A DNA stretch of 64,000 nucleotides from Trichomonas vaginalis G3 (GCF_026262505.1 NC_067203.1:12722392-12786391), one strand, 5' to 3'; shown: positions 18,702-29,356, counted from the first letter of the stretch. Made by a program: numbers and translations. The notes: a model not told the origin generated them from the letters alone.

Positions 18702-21230
18702 ATGTCTTCGATTACAAATCCTTCTATTAGAGATTTGAAGACTAGCATGAGTATCTCAATTGATAAAAAGTCAATACATTCGTTTAATTCATCAGATTCT
18801 CCAACAATATCCATTTTTCCGAAGAAATTACTATTTCCTCAAATATATCCACACAGTATACAACAAAAGAAGCTCCTAATTCCCAATTCTGGAGTTGAAA
18901 CGGCCGAATTTACGTTACGAATTGCAGATCCTTCGCCATTTTCTGTACCAATTTCAACAGTTTCTATCGCTCCAGGCGAAACATATGCATTATTAGTATC
19001 TTTTAATCCACAAGACGTTGGTTTATTCAATACATCGTTAATTTTCCAAGGATATTCTGAATTTTATGTACCTTTAACAGGAAAATGCGTACCATCACCA
19101 TTAGAAATACCTAATTCTTCATCAAAAATATGGACATTTTCAAAAACTGAAACAGAACGTATTATAGAATTGAAAAACAAAGATTTATCAAAGCCATTAA
19201 CGATTGTTACTGCATCAGATAGTCAAGCATTTACAGTCTATCCTATCCAATTTGAAATATCTTCAGCATCTTCTGCAAAATTAACAATAACTTATCATCC
19301 AGAGAAAGAAAGCTCAGAGAACCCAACACTTACAATACAATGCTCAGAATCAGGCGATTCATTCAGAATTCCACTCCATATCGTTCCACCACGCGCAAAA
19401 ATTCCAGTAGATTTTGGAATTTGTTGTGTTGGAGAAACAATCACACATAACTTACAAATATCAGCTTCTGATGTATCTCCAAGTAATATTCCACCTCCTT
19501 TTTCATTAAAATCCTTCGATCCAGATACAAATTCAATGATTATTTCATTTTCACCGACAAATCCAGGAAAATTCTCAGCACAGATTGAGTTATCTGATGT
19601 AGATATCAATCTCAAAGCAGCTGCAATAGAAAGACCTTTTTCTGTTCAGATTTCTTCTTCATTTCCAAAAGGACCGTTGTTTCTTGAGAATACATCAGAT
19701 GCAGACATGATTGCAGCAATCAAAGCTGATGGATACAATTTATCACAGTCAAATGTTGTTCTAAAACCAGGAAAATCCGTTGAAATCCACGCATCAAGAA
19801 ATGAAAAGGAAAAACCATCAGGAAACATTGTTGTTTCATGGCAAACGAAGAATGGGCCAATGAGTAGCACAATAAACCTGTTAGATGCAATAGAAGAAAC
19901 AGAAAATCAAGGATATTTATCTTATGAACCAAAAATTCTTTTGTTTAATGAAGAAAATACGAAGGAACAAGTTGTTGTTAGTTCTTCATCCAATTTCGTT
20001 GCCAAAGCTAAGAAATCTCTTGTAATTCAGAACCAAACAAAAGATAATTTCGAAATTGTCTGTAAAAAGAAGACAGAAACTATAGAACAAATTATTATAG
20101 CTAATTCTACAAAGAGATTATCAATTCCTGCAATAATTTCAACTCTTCCTTTAAATTTGGAAATTCCTCAAACAGTTGAGTTGATTGGCTTAGTTGAGAA
20201 CCAAAAAGAAGCTTTTAAAGGTTCATTTACTGTTACTAATCTTAGTCAGACTTCTGTTTTCGTTGCTTTTAGTGCAAATTCAGTTTCAACAATTTTTATT
20301 GATCCTTTTACAGAAATTATCAAGCCAAATGAGAAGAAATCATTTAATATTGCAGCTGATTCTCCTGGATCTGTGAATGTCTATTACGGTTCCGAATTTT
20401 TGAGATCAATTTTGGCAATTGTCAACGAAAAGAACTTTTTCTCAAAGATTGCCGAGTCCTCATTAAGTAAAAGCGTCATAAAGCTTGTTTCCGATCTTCC
20501 AAAGGCAAAATTTACGAAGTTTTTCAAATCATCTTTGAAATCTTCAGTAATTAAGCTTGAAACAAAGCAACAGAAAAGTGATAGCATTACTATGTCTCCA
20601 AAAGTTATCACTTTTGATAGCGATAACCACCAGGAAACAAAAATTTCGAATTTAATAAATATGAGTTCATCACAATTTGAGTTTTCCGTGATTGCATCAT
20701 CTCCTTTCATCCTTGTTCAGCCACTATCAGGTGTAATCAAGCCTTATTCGTCCGTAAACCTGAGTGTTTCCATTTTAAAGAACGTAAATGGATATATTTC
20801 AGTAAAATGCGGAGATTTCGTGACAAAAACCAAAGTGGAGACAACAAATAATGCTACAGAAATAGCTCTTTCTAATGATAGTCCAAGACAATCGCAATCA
20901 TTTGTTGATAATCTTTCTATGTCACTAGAAACAGAAAACATGTCTGTAAACTCAGCAAAATTGCACTTCAACAAATGCAATGCGGGAACAATGAGAAGAG
21001 CAATGCTTAAAGTGATGAACAAGTCAAGGAGTGAGTGTTCAATCACTGCTTATTGTGATAATCCTTTCTCTTTACCTGTTTCTCAGTTTGTTGTTGAACC
21101 AAGAAGTTTTGTTTTACTTCCTGTTCATTTCTTACCTCAAAATCAAGGAAAATACTCCTCAAAACTGGAATTAGTTGCAGAGGATGGAAAGAAACTTGTT
21201 GTAAGTTTAAGTGGAAAATGTGTATGTTAG
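18702..21230 (+). CDS. ASH-domain protein, CEP192/SPD-2-like
   Basis: A 842-aa protein built of repeated ASH (ASPM/SPD-2/Hydin) immunoglobulin-like domains. The first (about 33-130) has the typical layout: I.P..L.F..., KKLLIPNSG, F.V......I.PG....L.VSF.P...G.F...L. and a closing PLTGKC. Weaker copies follow. The last one (about 755-842) repeats LHFNKCNAG, a PF.LP strand, V.P.S.V.LPVHF.P...G.Y and LSGKC. ASH repeats occur in centrosomal, basal-body and ciliary proteins; the spacing and size are most like CEP192/SPD-2, with Hydin-type proteins as the alternative. The start is the ATG at 18702; a GTG one codon earlier is ignored. Confidence 0.65.
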   Translation: MSSITNPSIRDLKTSMSISIDKKSIHSFNSSDSPTISIFPKKLLFPQIYPHSIQQKKLLIPNSGVETAEFTLRIADPSPFSVPISTVSIAPGETYALLVSFNPQDVGLFNTSLIFQGYSEFYVPLTGKCVPSPLEIPNSSSKIWTFSKTETERIIELKNKDLSKPLTIVTASDSQAFTVYPIQFEISSASSAKLTITYHPEKESSENPTLTIQCSESGDSFRIPLHIVPPRAKIPVDFGICCVGETITHNLQISASDVSPSNIPPPFSLKSFDPDTNSMIISFSPTNPGKFSAQIELSDVDINLKAAAIERPFSVQISSSFPKGPLFLENTSDADMIAAIKADGYNLSQSNVVLKPGKSVEIHASRNEKEKPSGNIVVSWQTKNGPMSSTINLLDAIEETENQGYLSYEPKILLFNEENTKEQVVVSSSSNFVAKAKKSLVIQNQTKDNFEIVCKKKTETIEQIIIANSTKRLSIPAIISTLPLNLEIPQTVELIGLVENQKEAFKGSFTVTNLSQTSVFVAFSANSVSTIFIDPFTEIIKPNEKKSFNIAADSPGSVNVYYGSEFLRSILAIVNEKNFFSKIAESSLSKSVIKLVSDLPKAKFTKFFKSSLKSSVIKLETKQQKSDSITMSPKVITFDSDNHQETKISNLINMSSSQFEFSVIASSPFILVQPLSGVIKPYSSVNLSVSILKNVNGYISVKCGDFVTKTKVETTNNATEIALSNDSPRQSQSFVDNLSMSLETENMSVNSAKLHFNKCNAGTMRRAMLKVMNKSRSECSITAYCDNPFSLPVSQFVVEPRSFVLLPVHFLPQNQGKYSSKLELVAEDGKKLVVSLSGKCVC

Positions 21231-21853
21231 TAAAATATTATGTTATTTGAATATTTTATTGAAATTATTTTTGGTTTATCATTAAATCTCATTATATGTT
21301 AGTTAACTACTGAAAATATTCATCATGATACTCGAGCATAGTAATTATATATAAAATTATTTCACAAATTGCCTAAGAGAATAAGATGATTGTAAATTTT
21401 TAAAAAGTTATATGGATTATATAAGACAACAAAAGTGTAAGATATTAAGAAATAGTGAAAATCGAAAATAATCATATTGTAATGGAAACATTTTCAAAAA
21501 TGAAATGAATTTTTACATTATTTCGTCGAAAGATGTCAAATTTCAAAATCAATACTCAACTCATTCCTTTCTAGAAATACATAGTGTAATGGAAAAATAT
21601 GAACCGATAAATATAAAGCCTTGAAATTCAACTCAATTGATTTTGTTTGATCGAGAATTCTTCATCCAATTTGGTCATTCCATAGCAAAGATTCGATATT
21701 ATAGATGCAATTAATAATAGACGAATATCTAGTTATTAATCATCTATTCAATCTACAAATGTATACTCTATTGAAGATGTATTTCAAATATCTTTGTCCA
21801 TTAAGATTTGTAAAAAAATTACATAAATTAATAAAAAGATACAAACAAACAAT
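21231..21853. other. Intergenic between convergent genes
   Basis: AT-rich region of 623 bp. A short ORF from 21705 overlaps the end of the helicase gene and is treated as a shadow. Nothing else is seen. Confidence 0.5.
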
Positions 21854-24568
21854 TTATGATTTCAAAGATAGAGTATTCGAAGTGATGACAGATCCGAGCA
21901 CCTCCAACTTCCTTTCCAGTATCTCCCAGACCCTGTCATCGACACTTCCAGGAGCGTGCAAGTAGTAGATATCGACTGGTTGTGTCTGTCCAATTCTGTG
22001 GACTCTGTCTTCTGCTTGCAAATGAGTTGCTGGGACGTACATCAGCTCAGCAAACACAACAACGGAAGCTTCAACTAGAGTAACACCAGCAGATATAGTT
22101 TCTATACCTAGAACAGCAATTTTGCATTCAGGTTCGCTTTTGAATTTATCCAACAAAATTTTTCGATTTTTCATCGATGTTTCTCCATTAATTAGTATGT
22201 GGTCAATGTTTCTAAACGTGAGCCACTCCGAAATCCCCTTCAACATTACAGTGTGATGTGCGAAAAATAAAATTTTTCGGTTTTGACAAAACAAAATATC
22301 CCTAAATTTTTGGGAAGTCATCCAATGAAGGACTGGCTCGACTTTCTCTTCGGATGTCAGGGTGAAGCACTCCCAAACTAAGCCTCTCTGCGCGGACCTA
22401 AATGTTTGGAGTCCTTTTTTGATACCGATCTTCTGTTTTCTGATTAATTCGACCATTTCTGTCATTTTATTGCTCGGAGTGTACAAAAGCATGATATGTT
22501 CCCTATTCTTAGGTGGAAGATCCGAAAGAACATCTTCTTTTTGCCTTCTTATCATCAGCAAAGTCTCCATCAAAATTTTCAACTCATCAGTATGGGAAGA
22601 ACCATTCGCCTGATAATTACCAGCTTCGTTGTAGCCTCCGTGACAATATCTCTCTGAGTATTCGTAGAAACTACGAAAGACATCCGGTCGAAGCAAATTT
22701 AATGCGGTAAACAGCTCCGATGGACGGTTCATCGATGGTGTACCACTGAGAAGAAGTGCTGCCTTGGCTTGTGATATCAATGGCGTCACTTGTTTGTGTA
22801 ATTTTGTGCCTTGATTTGAGAATTCGTGGCATTCGTCTGCAATTACCATATCGAAATTCCTGTTTTGGAATATTCCATCTGATTTCTGTACAACAGGATA
22901 TGTCGCTATCGTAAGTGGATTATCGGGGAAGTTGGCACTTTTTGTCATGATATTGATTCTTGAAGGGGAAATATTTGTCCACTCGGAAAAGGTGTCTGTC
23001 CAGGCTTCTACGAGGTTGATTGGACACATGACAAGAATCCTTTTACTCGGGAACCCGAATAAGCTCGCAATTGCAACTGCTTGAAGAGTTTTGCCTAATC
23101 CCATTTCATCTGCTATCAATGCTCGATAATTTCGGGATGCAACATACTGTATTGACTCTTTTTGATGCGGTAGAAGCTTCTCTGAGAGTCGTTTAGGCAG
23201 ATTTTGAAACAAATTCATTGGTATTTTTGTGGGTCTGAAATTACTTAAGGCTTTGATCACGAAATCGGGTATTCCGTCTAATACAGCAGTGAAAGTATTG
23301 TATGCGCTGGTCAAAGCGCTCTTTACTGTTAAGTAATTCCGAATATTTATTTTCCAGTACGGTCTGTTCTTCGAATTCACTTCCATTACGCCTCCATTCC
23401 TCTTATATATGTCGAGAATGTCTTTGCAATGGGTATGAGTGTACGAAACATTCTCGCTGTCGATTAATTCCGTCCAAATTTTATACATCGTCTTTTTATG
23501 GGGCTGCTGAGGGCTGGCAGTGATGTTCTTGATGTTATCTATAGATGTACTCCTTACTTCCGCTAGAGGCGTCGTGTTTTTCGGGATATTATTTTTGATA
23601 TTTATATTTACAGTAGGAGCAGTGATTTTTTCACCTTGTGATTGACTGTATCCGCATCTACTATCTTGAGATGATGATCTGGACGTTAGATAAGTCTGTT
23701 CTTGGGAATTTTCATTTTGAGAAAAATTATTTTTCGAAAAATCTTCAGAATTTTGAGAACTGTTCGTAATTTCAATTGGTTTGAATTCTGTTTGAAATTT
23801 GACTTGATCCCAAAAAAAATTTGGATCATTTCTTTGATATTCTTGTAAAAAGTAGAGGAACTGATCGCATTTGATTGTTTCTGCAAATCTGAAGCAGTTT
23901 TTGATCTCTTTTCGCATGTCTTTTTCGATATAAATGAAATAATTAAAAATTTCGATATTTGAGGACAATAAAAGAAAATCTGGATCGGTATTGTACGTCC
24001 AGTTGTATACTTTGAATAAAAATTCAAGAATATCGTTATGATGCGTGATGATTGCATTATGATGCGTATTTTCGAGTAATGATTGATTATAATGAAAGAT
24101 AGTGGTGACAATATCAATGTTGCCACCTTTCACAGCAGAGTTTGCTGTTTCTTTCGTAATTGGAAGCTGATTAAGTTTTAAAAAAGTAAAAATATTGACA
24201 GCACCTGCTTCAGCGGCTCTGTTTATGTGGTTATCTGCTATGCTATTCGTATTTTTGTATTGTTCGATATCGTCATCGATGAAAATATCAGTAAAAGCAT
24301 CAGCTTGAGAATTTGTTTGGATATTGATCTTGAATAGCTCTCGCATCGAATGAAACATCGATCTTAATCTAAATTTGAAGAATATTCTGTTGAAAAAAGC
24401 GTTTTCTAATGTAAGTTTGATGTAATTTTTGTATTCTTGGAGTTTATTAAGCTTTTCAAGAGATTCTTGTATATTAGACTGGTTTAATGACCATACAGTA
24501 GTATCTATTTGATGGAATGGTTGCAAAAAATTCAGAATAGGTGTATCATAAATACTTTGTATTGACAT
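21854..24568 (-). CDS. Ankyrin-SNF2 fusion helicase, SMARCAL1-like
   Basis: A 904-aa ATP-dependent DNA translocase or annealing helicase. Residues 1-260 carry trichomonad-type ankyrin repeats (INRAAEAGAVNIFTFL, SAVKGGNIDIVTTIF). A Ser/Gln/Asn-rich linker follows. At about 400-440 is a small domain (RPYWKINIRNYL) in the place of a HARP domain. The SNF2 core then has LLPHQKESI, DEMGLGKT (motif I), DECHEF (motif II, DECH in place of DEAH), LLSGTP (III) and DRVHRIGQ (VI). The core order and the compact helicase without inserts fit the SMARCAL1/ZRANB3 branch, which repairs stalled forks. The start ATG is 24566-24568; an upstream TTG is not used. An Inr-like TCATA lies about 30 bp before it. Confidence 0.85.
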   Translation of the reverse strand: MSIQSIYDTPILNFLQPFHQIDTTVWSLNQSNIQESLEKLNKLQEYKNYIKLTLENAFFNRIFFKFRLRSMFHSMRELFKINIQTNSQADAFTDIFIDDDIEQYKNTNSIADNHINRAAEAGAVNIFTFLKLNQLPITKETANSAVKGGNIDIVTTIFHYNQSLLENTHHNAIITHHNDILEFLFKVYNWTYNTDPDFLLLSSNIEIFNYFIYIEKDMRKEIKNCFRFAETIKCDQFLYFLQEYQRNDPNFFWDQVKFQTEFKPIEITNSSQNSEDFSKNNFSQNENSQEQTYLTSRSSSQDSRCGYSQSQGEKITAPTVNINIKNNIPKNTTPLAEVRSTSIDNIKNITASPQQPHKKTMYKIWTELIDSENVSYTHTHCKDILDIYKRNGGVMEVNSKNRPYWKINIRNYLTVKSALTSAYNTFTAVLDGIPDFVIKALSNFRPTKIPMNLFQNLPKRLSEKLLPHQKESIQYVASRNYRALIADEMGLGKTLQAVAIASLFGFPSKRILVMCPINLVEAWTDTFSEWTNISPSRINIMTKSANFPDNPLTIATYPVVQKSDGIFQNRNFDMVIADECHEFSNQGTKLHKQVTPLISQAKAALLLSGTPSMNRPSELFTALNLLRPDVFRSFYEYSERYCHGGYNEAGNYQANGSSHTDELKILMETLLMIRRQKEDVLSDLPPKNREHIMLLYTPSNKMTEMVELIRKQKIGIKKGLQTFRSAQRGLVWECFTLTSEEKVEPVLHWMTSQKFRDILFCQNRKILFFAHHTVMLKGISEWLTFRNIDHILINGETSMKNRKILLDKFKSEPECKIAVLGIETISAGVTLVEASVVVFAELMYVPATHLQAEDRVHRIGQTQPVDIYYLHAPGSVDDRVWEILERKLEVLGSVITSNTLSLKS

Positions 24569-25324
24569 ATAAAAATTTAGAAATTTCAAATATGAAAATC
24601 AGCTTTACTAACTGGTTCCTTATAATATTTAAATGTATTGAGTTCACAATCGATGTTCTTGAAAAAATACCAAAAGGATAATTTCGATTTTATTGATGTT
24701 TCAGCGTTCAAATGATGCATTTGAATTGTCTAAAGTAAAATCTAACATGATTTACTAATTCAAATATTTAAAATTTCATCCGAAATCTATTGAATTTTTC
24801 TGATAAAACCAATATTTATACGGAAAGATTATTGTAAAATATTTTTTAAACGTCCGATGAAATCATATCATGGTATATAAAATTCAGCAATTAATCACAT
24901 GAATCCAAATAAGACACTATTGCAACCAAAAGATTTTTCCTATTTTCAAGCAAAATGGATTCCATTATAAAATCTAAAATTAGACAGTGAATATGCAGAT
25001 ATTCCTTCTTTTCAGTCAATCAAAATATGACTGACTCAGAATGTATTCCACTTTAAAGATTATTTATATCTTAACTTGGGCAAAATCCATGGAAAACATA
25101 GGAAAATTTTATTTAACATGTATATTTTTATTATTACAAACAAACAAAACTCTATAATAAATCTATATTTTCTTTTTTCTTTTCTTTTGCTTCAGTTCTA
25201 AAAAAGAGTGAAATATCGCAAATAACTAAAGCAGTTGATGAATGATTGAAAACAACTAATATCTAATATCTTATTATATCTATTATATTATTTCTATTAT
25301 ATATAATATCAAATGATGAATGAA
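24569..25324. other. Intergenic with conserved 3' flank of the glycine-rich/BspA genes
   Basis: About 550 bp without features, then a block from roughly 25120 to 25324 (ATTACAAACAAACAAAACTC, a TTTTGCTTCAGTTCTA segment, AT-rich tail with TATATAATATCAAATG). This block recurs downstream of the paralogues at about 29136-29356, 33383-33645 and 36740-36995. The conserved 3' flank shows that the duplication units included non-coding DNA and may carry shared polyadenylation signals. Confidence 0.6.
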
Positions 25325-27073
25325 TTAAACAATTACTTGGAATGCACTAAGAGATGTGAATTTCTTAAGAGATTCAATTAAACTATATGCAAGTGATGGA
25401 AATCGACCACATCGCAAATCACTGACTTCCATACGATATACATTAATACCGGCATAATCATCATATTCATAATTATTTTGAACATTAACTATATTTAAAT
25501 TAAACTTACTCAACTCAATTCGACTTTGGTCTGGACAAATATTGATTAATCCAAGATAAAAAACAGAAGGAGTAATGGAGTTAAAGGAACTATGGTGGAG
25601 AGTGACATATTCGGACAAGAAAATCTTAGTTATATTTGGACAGAGGGCAAATGCATCAGGCATAACAACTGAATAATCAAATAATGCAACACTTGTAAGG
25701 TTGGAACAGTTACAGAAGGCATTTCCGTATATAGTAGTCTTTGCTCTGAATCTGACTGCTTCTAATGGAGTATGTGCAAATGTATACTGTAATATTAGTG
25801 ACACTGTATCAGGAATGTTGACATGCTTAAGGGAATTACAACCATAAAAACAGAAATCACCAATGGAAGTTACTTTGTAGGGGAGATCTATATATTTCAA
25901 TGAGGTACAATTTAAAAAACATTGACTACCAATTGAGGTAAGAGATGGCGGCAAATAGATAAATTCAAGTGAAGAACAATCTTTGAATGTATTGGTAGGT
26001 AAAGATGTTAAATCTAAACAGTGAGAAATATTCATTATTTTCATATTACAACGCTCGAATGCATTAGAACCAATTTCTCTGATAGTTTCTGGTATTGTTA
26101 TTTCTTCTATACAACTTTGACCACTAAATGCATTATTTTCAATGGAAACAACAGTGTGGCTTTCGAAAGTTGAATTAATATTAAGATTTTTGAGACAATT
26201 ACGACCATAACCTTCAATACTTACTTCATTTTCGTGCTGATTATAAATCAAATCTACAAAAATTATAGTAATTCGGGCATATCCATTTCCTGAATGCCCG
26301 ATTGTTCTGGATCCATCTGGTTCTGTTATGGAGTAACATCCTTCAGTTGTAGATGTATTTGTCAAGTAGTATTTCGGTGTTAGCATACATCCATTTGGAT
26401 AGTTTTTTGCTGATGATTCTGTGTAAAAATAACTGCTACCTCCAGCACCATGAGCATAAGTAGTAGAACCAGATGTTGGCTTTGATTGAGAGCCTCCCCC
26501 TGCACCTCCACCGTACCAACCTCCCCCTGCACCACCTCCACATCTACCTGTGTGCGCTGCTTGAAAGAAAGCACCTCCGCCTGATGATGAAGTTTGAGCA
26601 CCACCGTAAGAATAAAAATATTCACCTCCTTTTAGACCGCCTCCATATAGTCCTGTTTCGTCTTTTTCTCCAGCACCTCCACCGCCTCCTGCAACAATTA
26701 CACGTGCATATATGTTATCTTCGTTGATTCTGATGTCTGTTCCACCTCCTCCACCATTTCCAGGATAGTTTGAACTAGTTCCCCAAGCACACCCACCTCC
26801 ATTGTATCCACCTTCTGCCAATCCAGTTTCATTTCTTTTTCCAGCACCCCCAACTTGGATATAGACTGTTGTGGCCTCAGTTAATGTTAAATAGCCAACC
26901 GCATAACCTCCTTTTCCTCCTCTACTAGGATCATAGTATGGAGATCCAGCACCCTGTGCACCCCAAACTTCTAATCTATAGTATCCAGGCTCAAGTGTTT
27001 TTGTCTGGGAACTCCCAGTATATGAAAAATCAATAAATACTTCAAATACTAGAAATACTAGATAAACAAACAT
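25325..27073 (-). CDS. Secreted glycine-rich + BspA-like LRR protein, paralogue 1 (582 aa)
   Basis: A predicted extracellular protein. A signal peptide (MFVYLVFLVFEV...) is followed by the ALK-type glycine-rich domain (about 18-275; LEPGYYRLEVWGAQG, GGGGGTDIRI, VIVAGGGG, GGGWYGGG, ending GHSGNGYARITI). Then come BspA-type (LRR_5/TpLRR) repeats (about 305-500; IREIGSNAFERC, TSIGSQCFLNC, TSIGDFCFYGC). A C-terminal segment of about 80 residues is nearly invariant among all four paralogues. No membrane anchor is seen. BspA repeats are used in adhesion by trichomonads. The Inr-like TCATAA lies 15 bp before the ATG and is conserved in the paralogues. Confidence 0.82.
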   Translation of the reverse strand: MFVYLVFLVFEVFIDFSYTGSSQTKTLEPGYYRLEVWGAQGAGSPYYDPSRGGKGGYAVGYLTLTEATTVYIQVGGAGKRNETGLAEGGYNGGGCAWGTSSNYPGNGGGGGTDIRINEDNIYARVIVAGGGGGAGEKDETGLYGGGLKGGEYFYSYGGAQTSSSGGGAFFQAAHTGRCGGGAGGGWYGGGAGGGSQSKPTSGSTTYAHGAGGSSYFYTESSAKNYPNGCMLTPKYYLTNTSTTEGCYSITEPDGSRTIGHSGNGYARITIIFVDLIYNQHENEVSIEGYGRNCLKNLNINSTFESHTVVSIENNAFSGQSCIEEITIPETIREIGSNAFERCNMKIMNISHCLDLTSLPTNTFKDCSSLEFIYLPPSLTSIGSQCFLNCTSLKYIDLPYKVTSIGDFCFYGCNSLKHVNIPDTVSLILQYTFAHTPLEAVRFRAKTTIYGNAFCNCSNLTSVALFDYSVVMPDAFALCPNITKIFLSEYVTLHHSSFNSITPSVFYLGLINICPDQSRIELSKFNLNIVNVQNNYEYDDYAGINVYRMEVSDLRCGRFPSLAYSLIESLKKFTSLSAFQVIV

Positions 27074-27617
27074 ATCATAAACTTATGAAAAAATTTGGCT
27101 TATAAGACAGATGAATCACATAATTAGCAGACTTTAAATATTTTTTTGTTAGTAAAGACGTGAAATTAGTACTTTAGAGTTGCAAAGTTCTCATATATCA
27201 GACTAATATTATTAGATTAATTTGTAACGCGAGTTAGTGATGACTTTCATTCAAAATGGATAAAAACTCAGGCATATCAATAATACAAAACTTTAATACA
27301 TCCTTTAGGGAGCTCTGAACCCCATTTTTATAAGGGGGTATATCTTTGTAACGTATATAAAATTTACACTTTTCCGACGTTTTGTCAGGGGCGCGAAGCG
27401 ACCCAAAAATATCGGAAAAGTGTAATTCTCAGGTATATGATTATTTTTGCTTTTAATGCCGAACGGCATTTGAATCAAAAATAATCGTATGTCTGAGAAT
27501 TGTAAATTTGATAATCTGCATTTGAATTATATCAAATATCAACCATCTAAAAATGCTAACGCTATTCGGCATTATGACTATGTGGCAATAAAAGAATGCC
27601 AATATAACTGAATACTA
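27074..27617. other. Intergenic with compound palindromes
   Basis: Promoter region of paralogue 1 plus an unusual palindromic segment (listed separately at 27360-27510). The mariner copy 2 inserted 107 bp after it. Confidence 0.5.
27360..27510. repeat. Two adjacent large inverted repeats (possible cruciform or structured RNA)
   Basis: Arm TTACACTTTTCCGA at 27364-27377 pairs perfectly with 27412-27425. Its loop contains the smaller hairpin GGGGCGC-GAA-GCGACCC. Immediately following, 27424-27501 folds on itself: an arm of about 38 bp starting AATTCTCAG pairs with its right partner with about seven mismatches, around the core GCCGAACGGC. An outer AAATTTACA/TGTAAATTT match can enclose both. No ORF crosses it. 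It may be a decayed foldback transposon, an ncRNA, or a recombination scar. Confidence 0.6.
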
Positions 27618-28921
27618 TAGGGTGTCCAAAGGTGCGTTTAGCACAGCGCTCTATATGAGATTATTAAAGGAGATATATGCTGATTATAAATATATAATAA
27701 AAAATATGAATATATGTATATGATGAGTATGTTGTATTTTGGCGCCATGCCGGAATATAAAATGAATTTTGAGACAAGAGGCGGTTTCGCGGGAAATTTT
27801 GGCGGGATTTTTTTCATTTTTTTAATGAATCATAAAGAAAACATCTTCGCTCTTGCAAAAAAATGCAAAGACTGTAAAAAAATCTACGAGACATTGGTAA
27901 AATGCTTCGGTATGGATGCTCCTAGCTATTCCACTGTAACGTATCATGTTAGGATGTATCACTTCATGAACAAAAAGGCGCCCATCATAAAAATTGACAA
28001 AAAATCGCCGGATCAAAGAAAAATCAAAGCAATTCTTCAAGCGCTAGATGAAGACCCAAGAGCATCACTCAGAAGGATAGAGGAGATGACAAAGATACCA
28101 CGTACAACAGTCAGTTATTATCTGCACAATTATTTGAACTACAAACTAGTGTATACACGTTGGGTTCCGCACAACCTTAATTCAGTTCAAAAAAAATCTA
28201 GAGTCCAATCTTCGAAAGAGCTCCTCTCTATATTGGGTGCGTATCAATCCAAGAAGTTTCGCTTTTTAGTAACAGGGGACGAGTCTTGGTTTCAATATGC
28301 AACAGAAGCCAAAATCATGTGGATCCCGAAGGATGAAAATCCGCAAACATTCCCGAAGAAAAAAATTGACACACCAATGATGATGTTGTCGGTTTTTTGG
28401 GGCGTGAATGGCATCATCGCAATTGATATTCTTCAAAAACCTAATACGATGAATGCTCAGTATCTAATTGACAATGTTCTTACTCAAATTATCAATTCTG
28501 ATGAGTTTGAGAAATCCAAACAACAAAAACAAAAGTTTGCAATTCATTTTGATAATTCAAGAGTTCACAAAAGTCATAAGGTAATGAATTACTTGGTGGA
28601 AAACAATGTCAAAGTTGTTCCAAACCCAATTTATTCACCTGATATTGCACCCTCTGACTTTTATTTATTCGGCACGCTAAAAAAGAGAGCTGAAGGACGC
28701 GAATTCGCGAGTCCAGATGATCTTGAAAATTTTGTAAGAGAGCAATTTGAGCAATTTTCTCATGATGATTTAAAGCGTGTCTTTCAAGCCTGGATCGATC
28801 GCTGCGAACGCGTGATTGAATCCAATGGTGATTATATTTAAATAAACTTTATATATATGTAACTTGTTTATTTCTATTCGCAGTATTCAGGTTTGTGCTA
28901 AACACACCTTTGGACACCCTA
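27618..28921 (+). mobile_element. mariner transposon, copy 2 (1304 bp)
   Basis: Same element as 2746-4049: identical length, the same terminal inverted repeats, and flanking TA at 27616-27617 and 28922-28923. Nucleotide differences from copy 1 are few and scattered, so both insertions are recent or gene conversion has kept them alike. It sits in the space between paralogues 1 and 2 of the glycine-rich/BspA array, and neither reading frame is interrupted. Confidence 0.93.
27825..28841 (+). CDS. mariner transposase (DD34D), copy 2
   Basis: An intact 338-aa transposase, with the start chosen as for copy 1 (MNHKEN, Inr-like TCATT 8 bp upstream). The three catalytic Asp residues (TGDESWF, HFDNSRVH, SPDIAPSD) and WVPHNL are all present. 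Relative to copy 1 it has Phe for Leu near residue 8, Val for Ala before the YTRWVP motif, Asp for Asn before ILQKP, and Leu for Pro after LIDNV. None touches the catalytic triad. Either copy could be the active source. Confidence 0.93.
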   Translation: MNHKENIFALAKKCKDCKKIYETLVKCFGMDAPSYSTVTYHVRMYHFMNKKAPIIKIDKKSPDQRKIKAILQALDEDPRASLRRIEEMTKIPRTTVSYYLHNYLNYKLVYTRWVPHNLNSVQKKSRVQSSKELLSILGAYQSKKFRFLVTGDESWFQYATEAKIMWIPKDENPQTFPKKKIDTPMMMLSVFWGVNGIIAIDILQKPNTMNAQYLIDNVLTQIINSDEFEKSKQQKQKFAIHFDNSRVHKSHKVMNYLVENNVKVVPNPIYSPDIAPSDFYLFGTLKKRAEGREFASPDDLENFVREQFEQFSHDDLKRVFQAWIDRCERVIESNGDYI

Positions 28922-28923
28922 TA

Positions 28924-29356
28924 GTTTCACAATAGCTTAAATATAAGTAAATTTGAAATCATATTTTTCGTCTATATCTCAAAATTTGAGGGAACTAAAT
29001 AATTACAAGCTAAGAATATGATTTTAAGATTAATGCAATAAGATATTCTTCCCAAATCATTGATAATTTCCATCACACAAGCTCTCAAAATTAGAGTGAT
29101 TGTTACAAAAGCATAACAAAAATTACTTCGCATGAATAATTTTATTACAAACAAACAAAACTCTATAATAAATCTATATTTTTTTTGCTTCAGTTCTCAA
29201 ATAGAAAAAAGATAAAAGAGTTAAATCTCAAACAGTTCTTTAAAGTTGCTTTATAATCTATATTCTATTGCATTATATATCTCATATCTCATATCTGATA
29301 TCTTATTATATCTATTATATTATTTCTATTATATATAATATCAAATGATGAATGAA
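28924..29356. other. Intergenic, 3' flank of paralogue 2
   Basis: No gene. From about 29136 it carries the conserved 3' flank of the glycine-rich/BspA genes (see 24569-25324). Confidence 0.5.

Noticed and set aside
26380..26625. His/Leu/Gln-rich ORFs within the glycine-rich genes (also at 30663, 35124, 38504)
   Set aside because: Frame-shifted readings of Gly-rich codons, recurring because the genes are paralogous.
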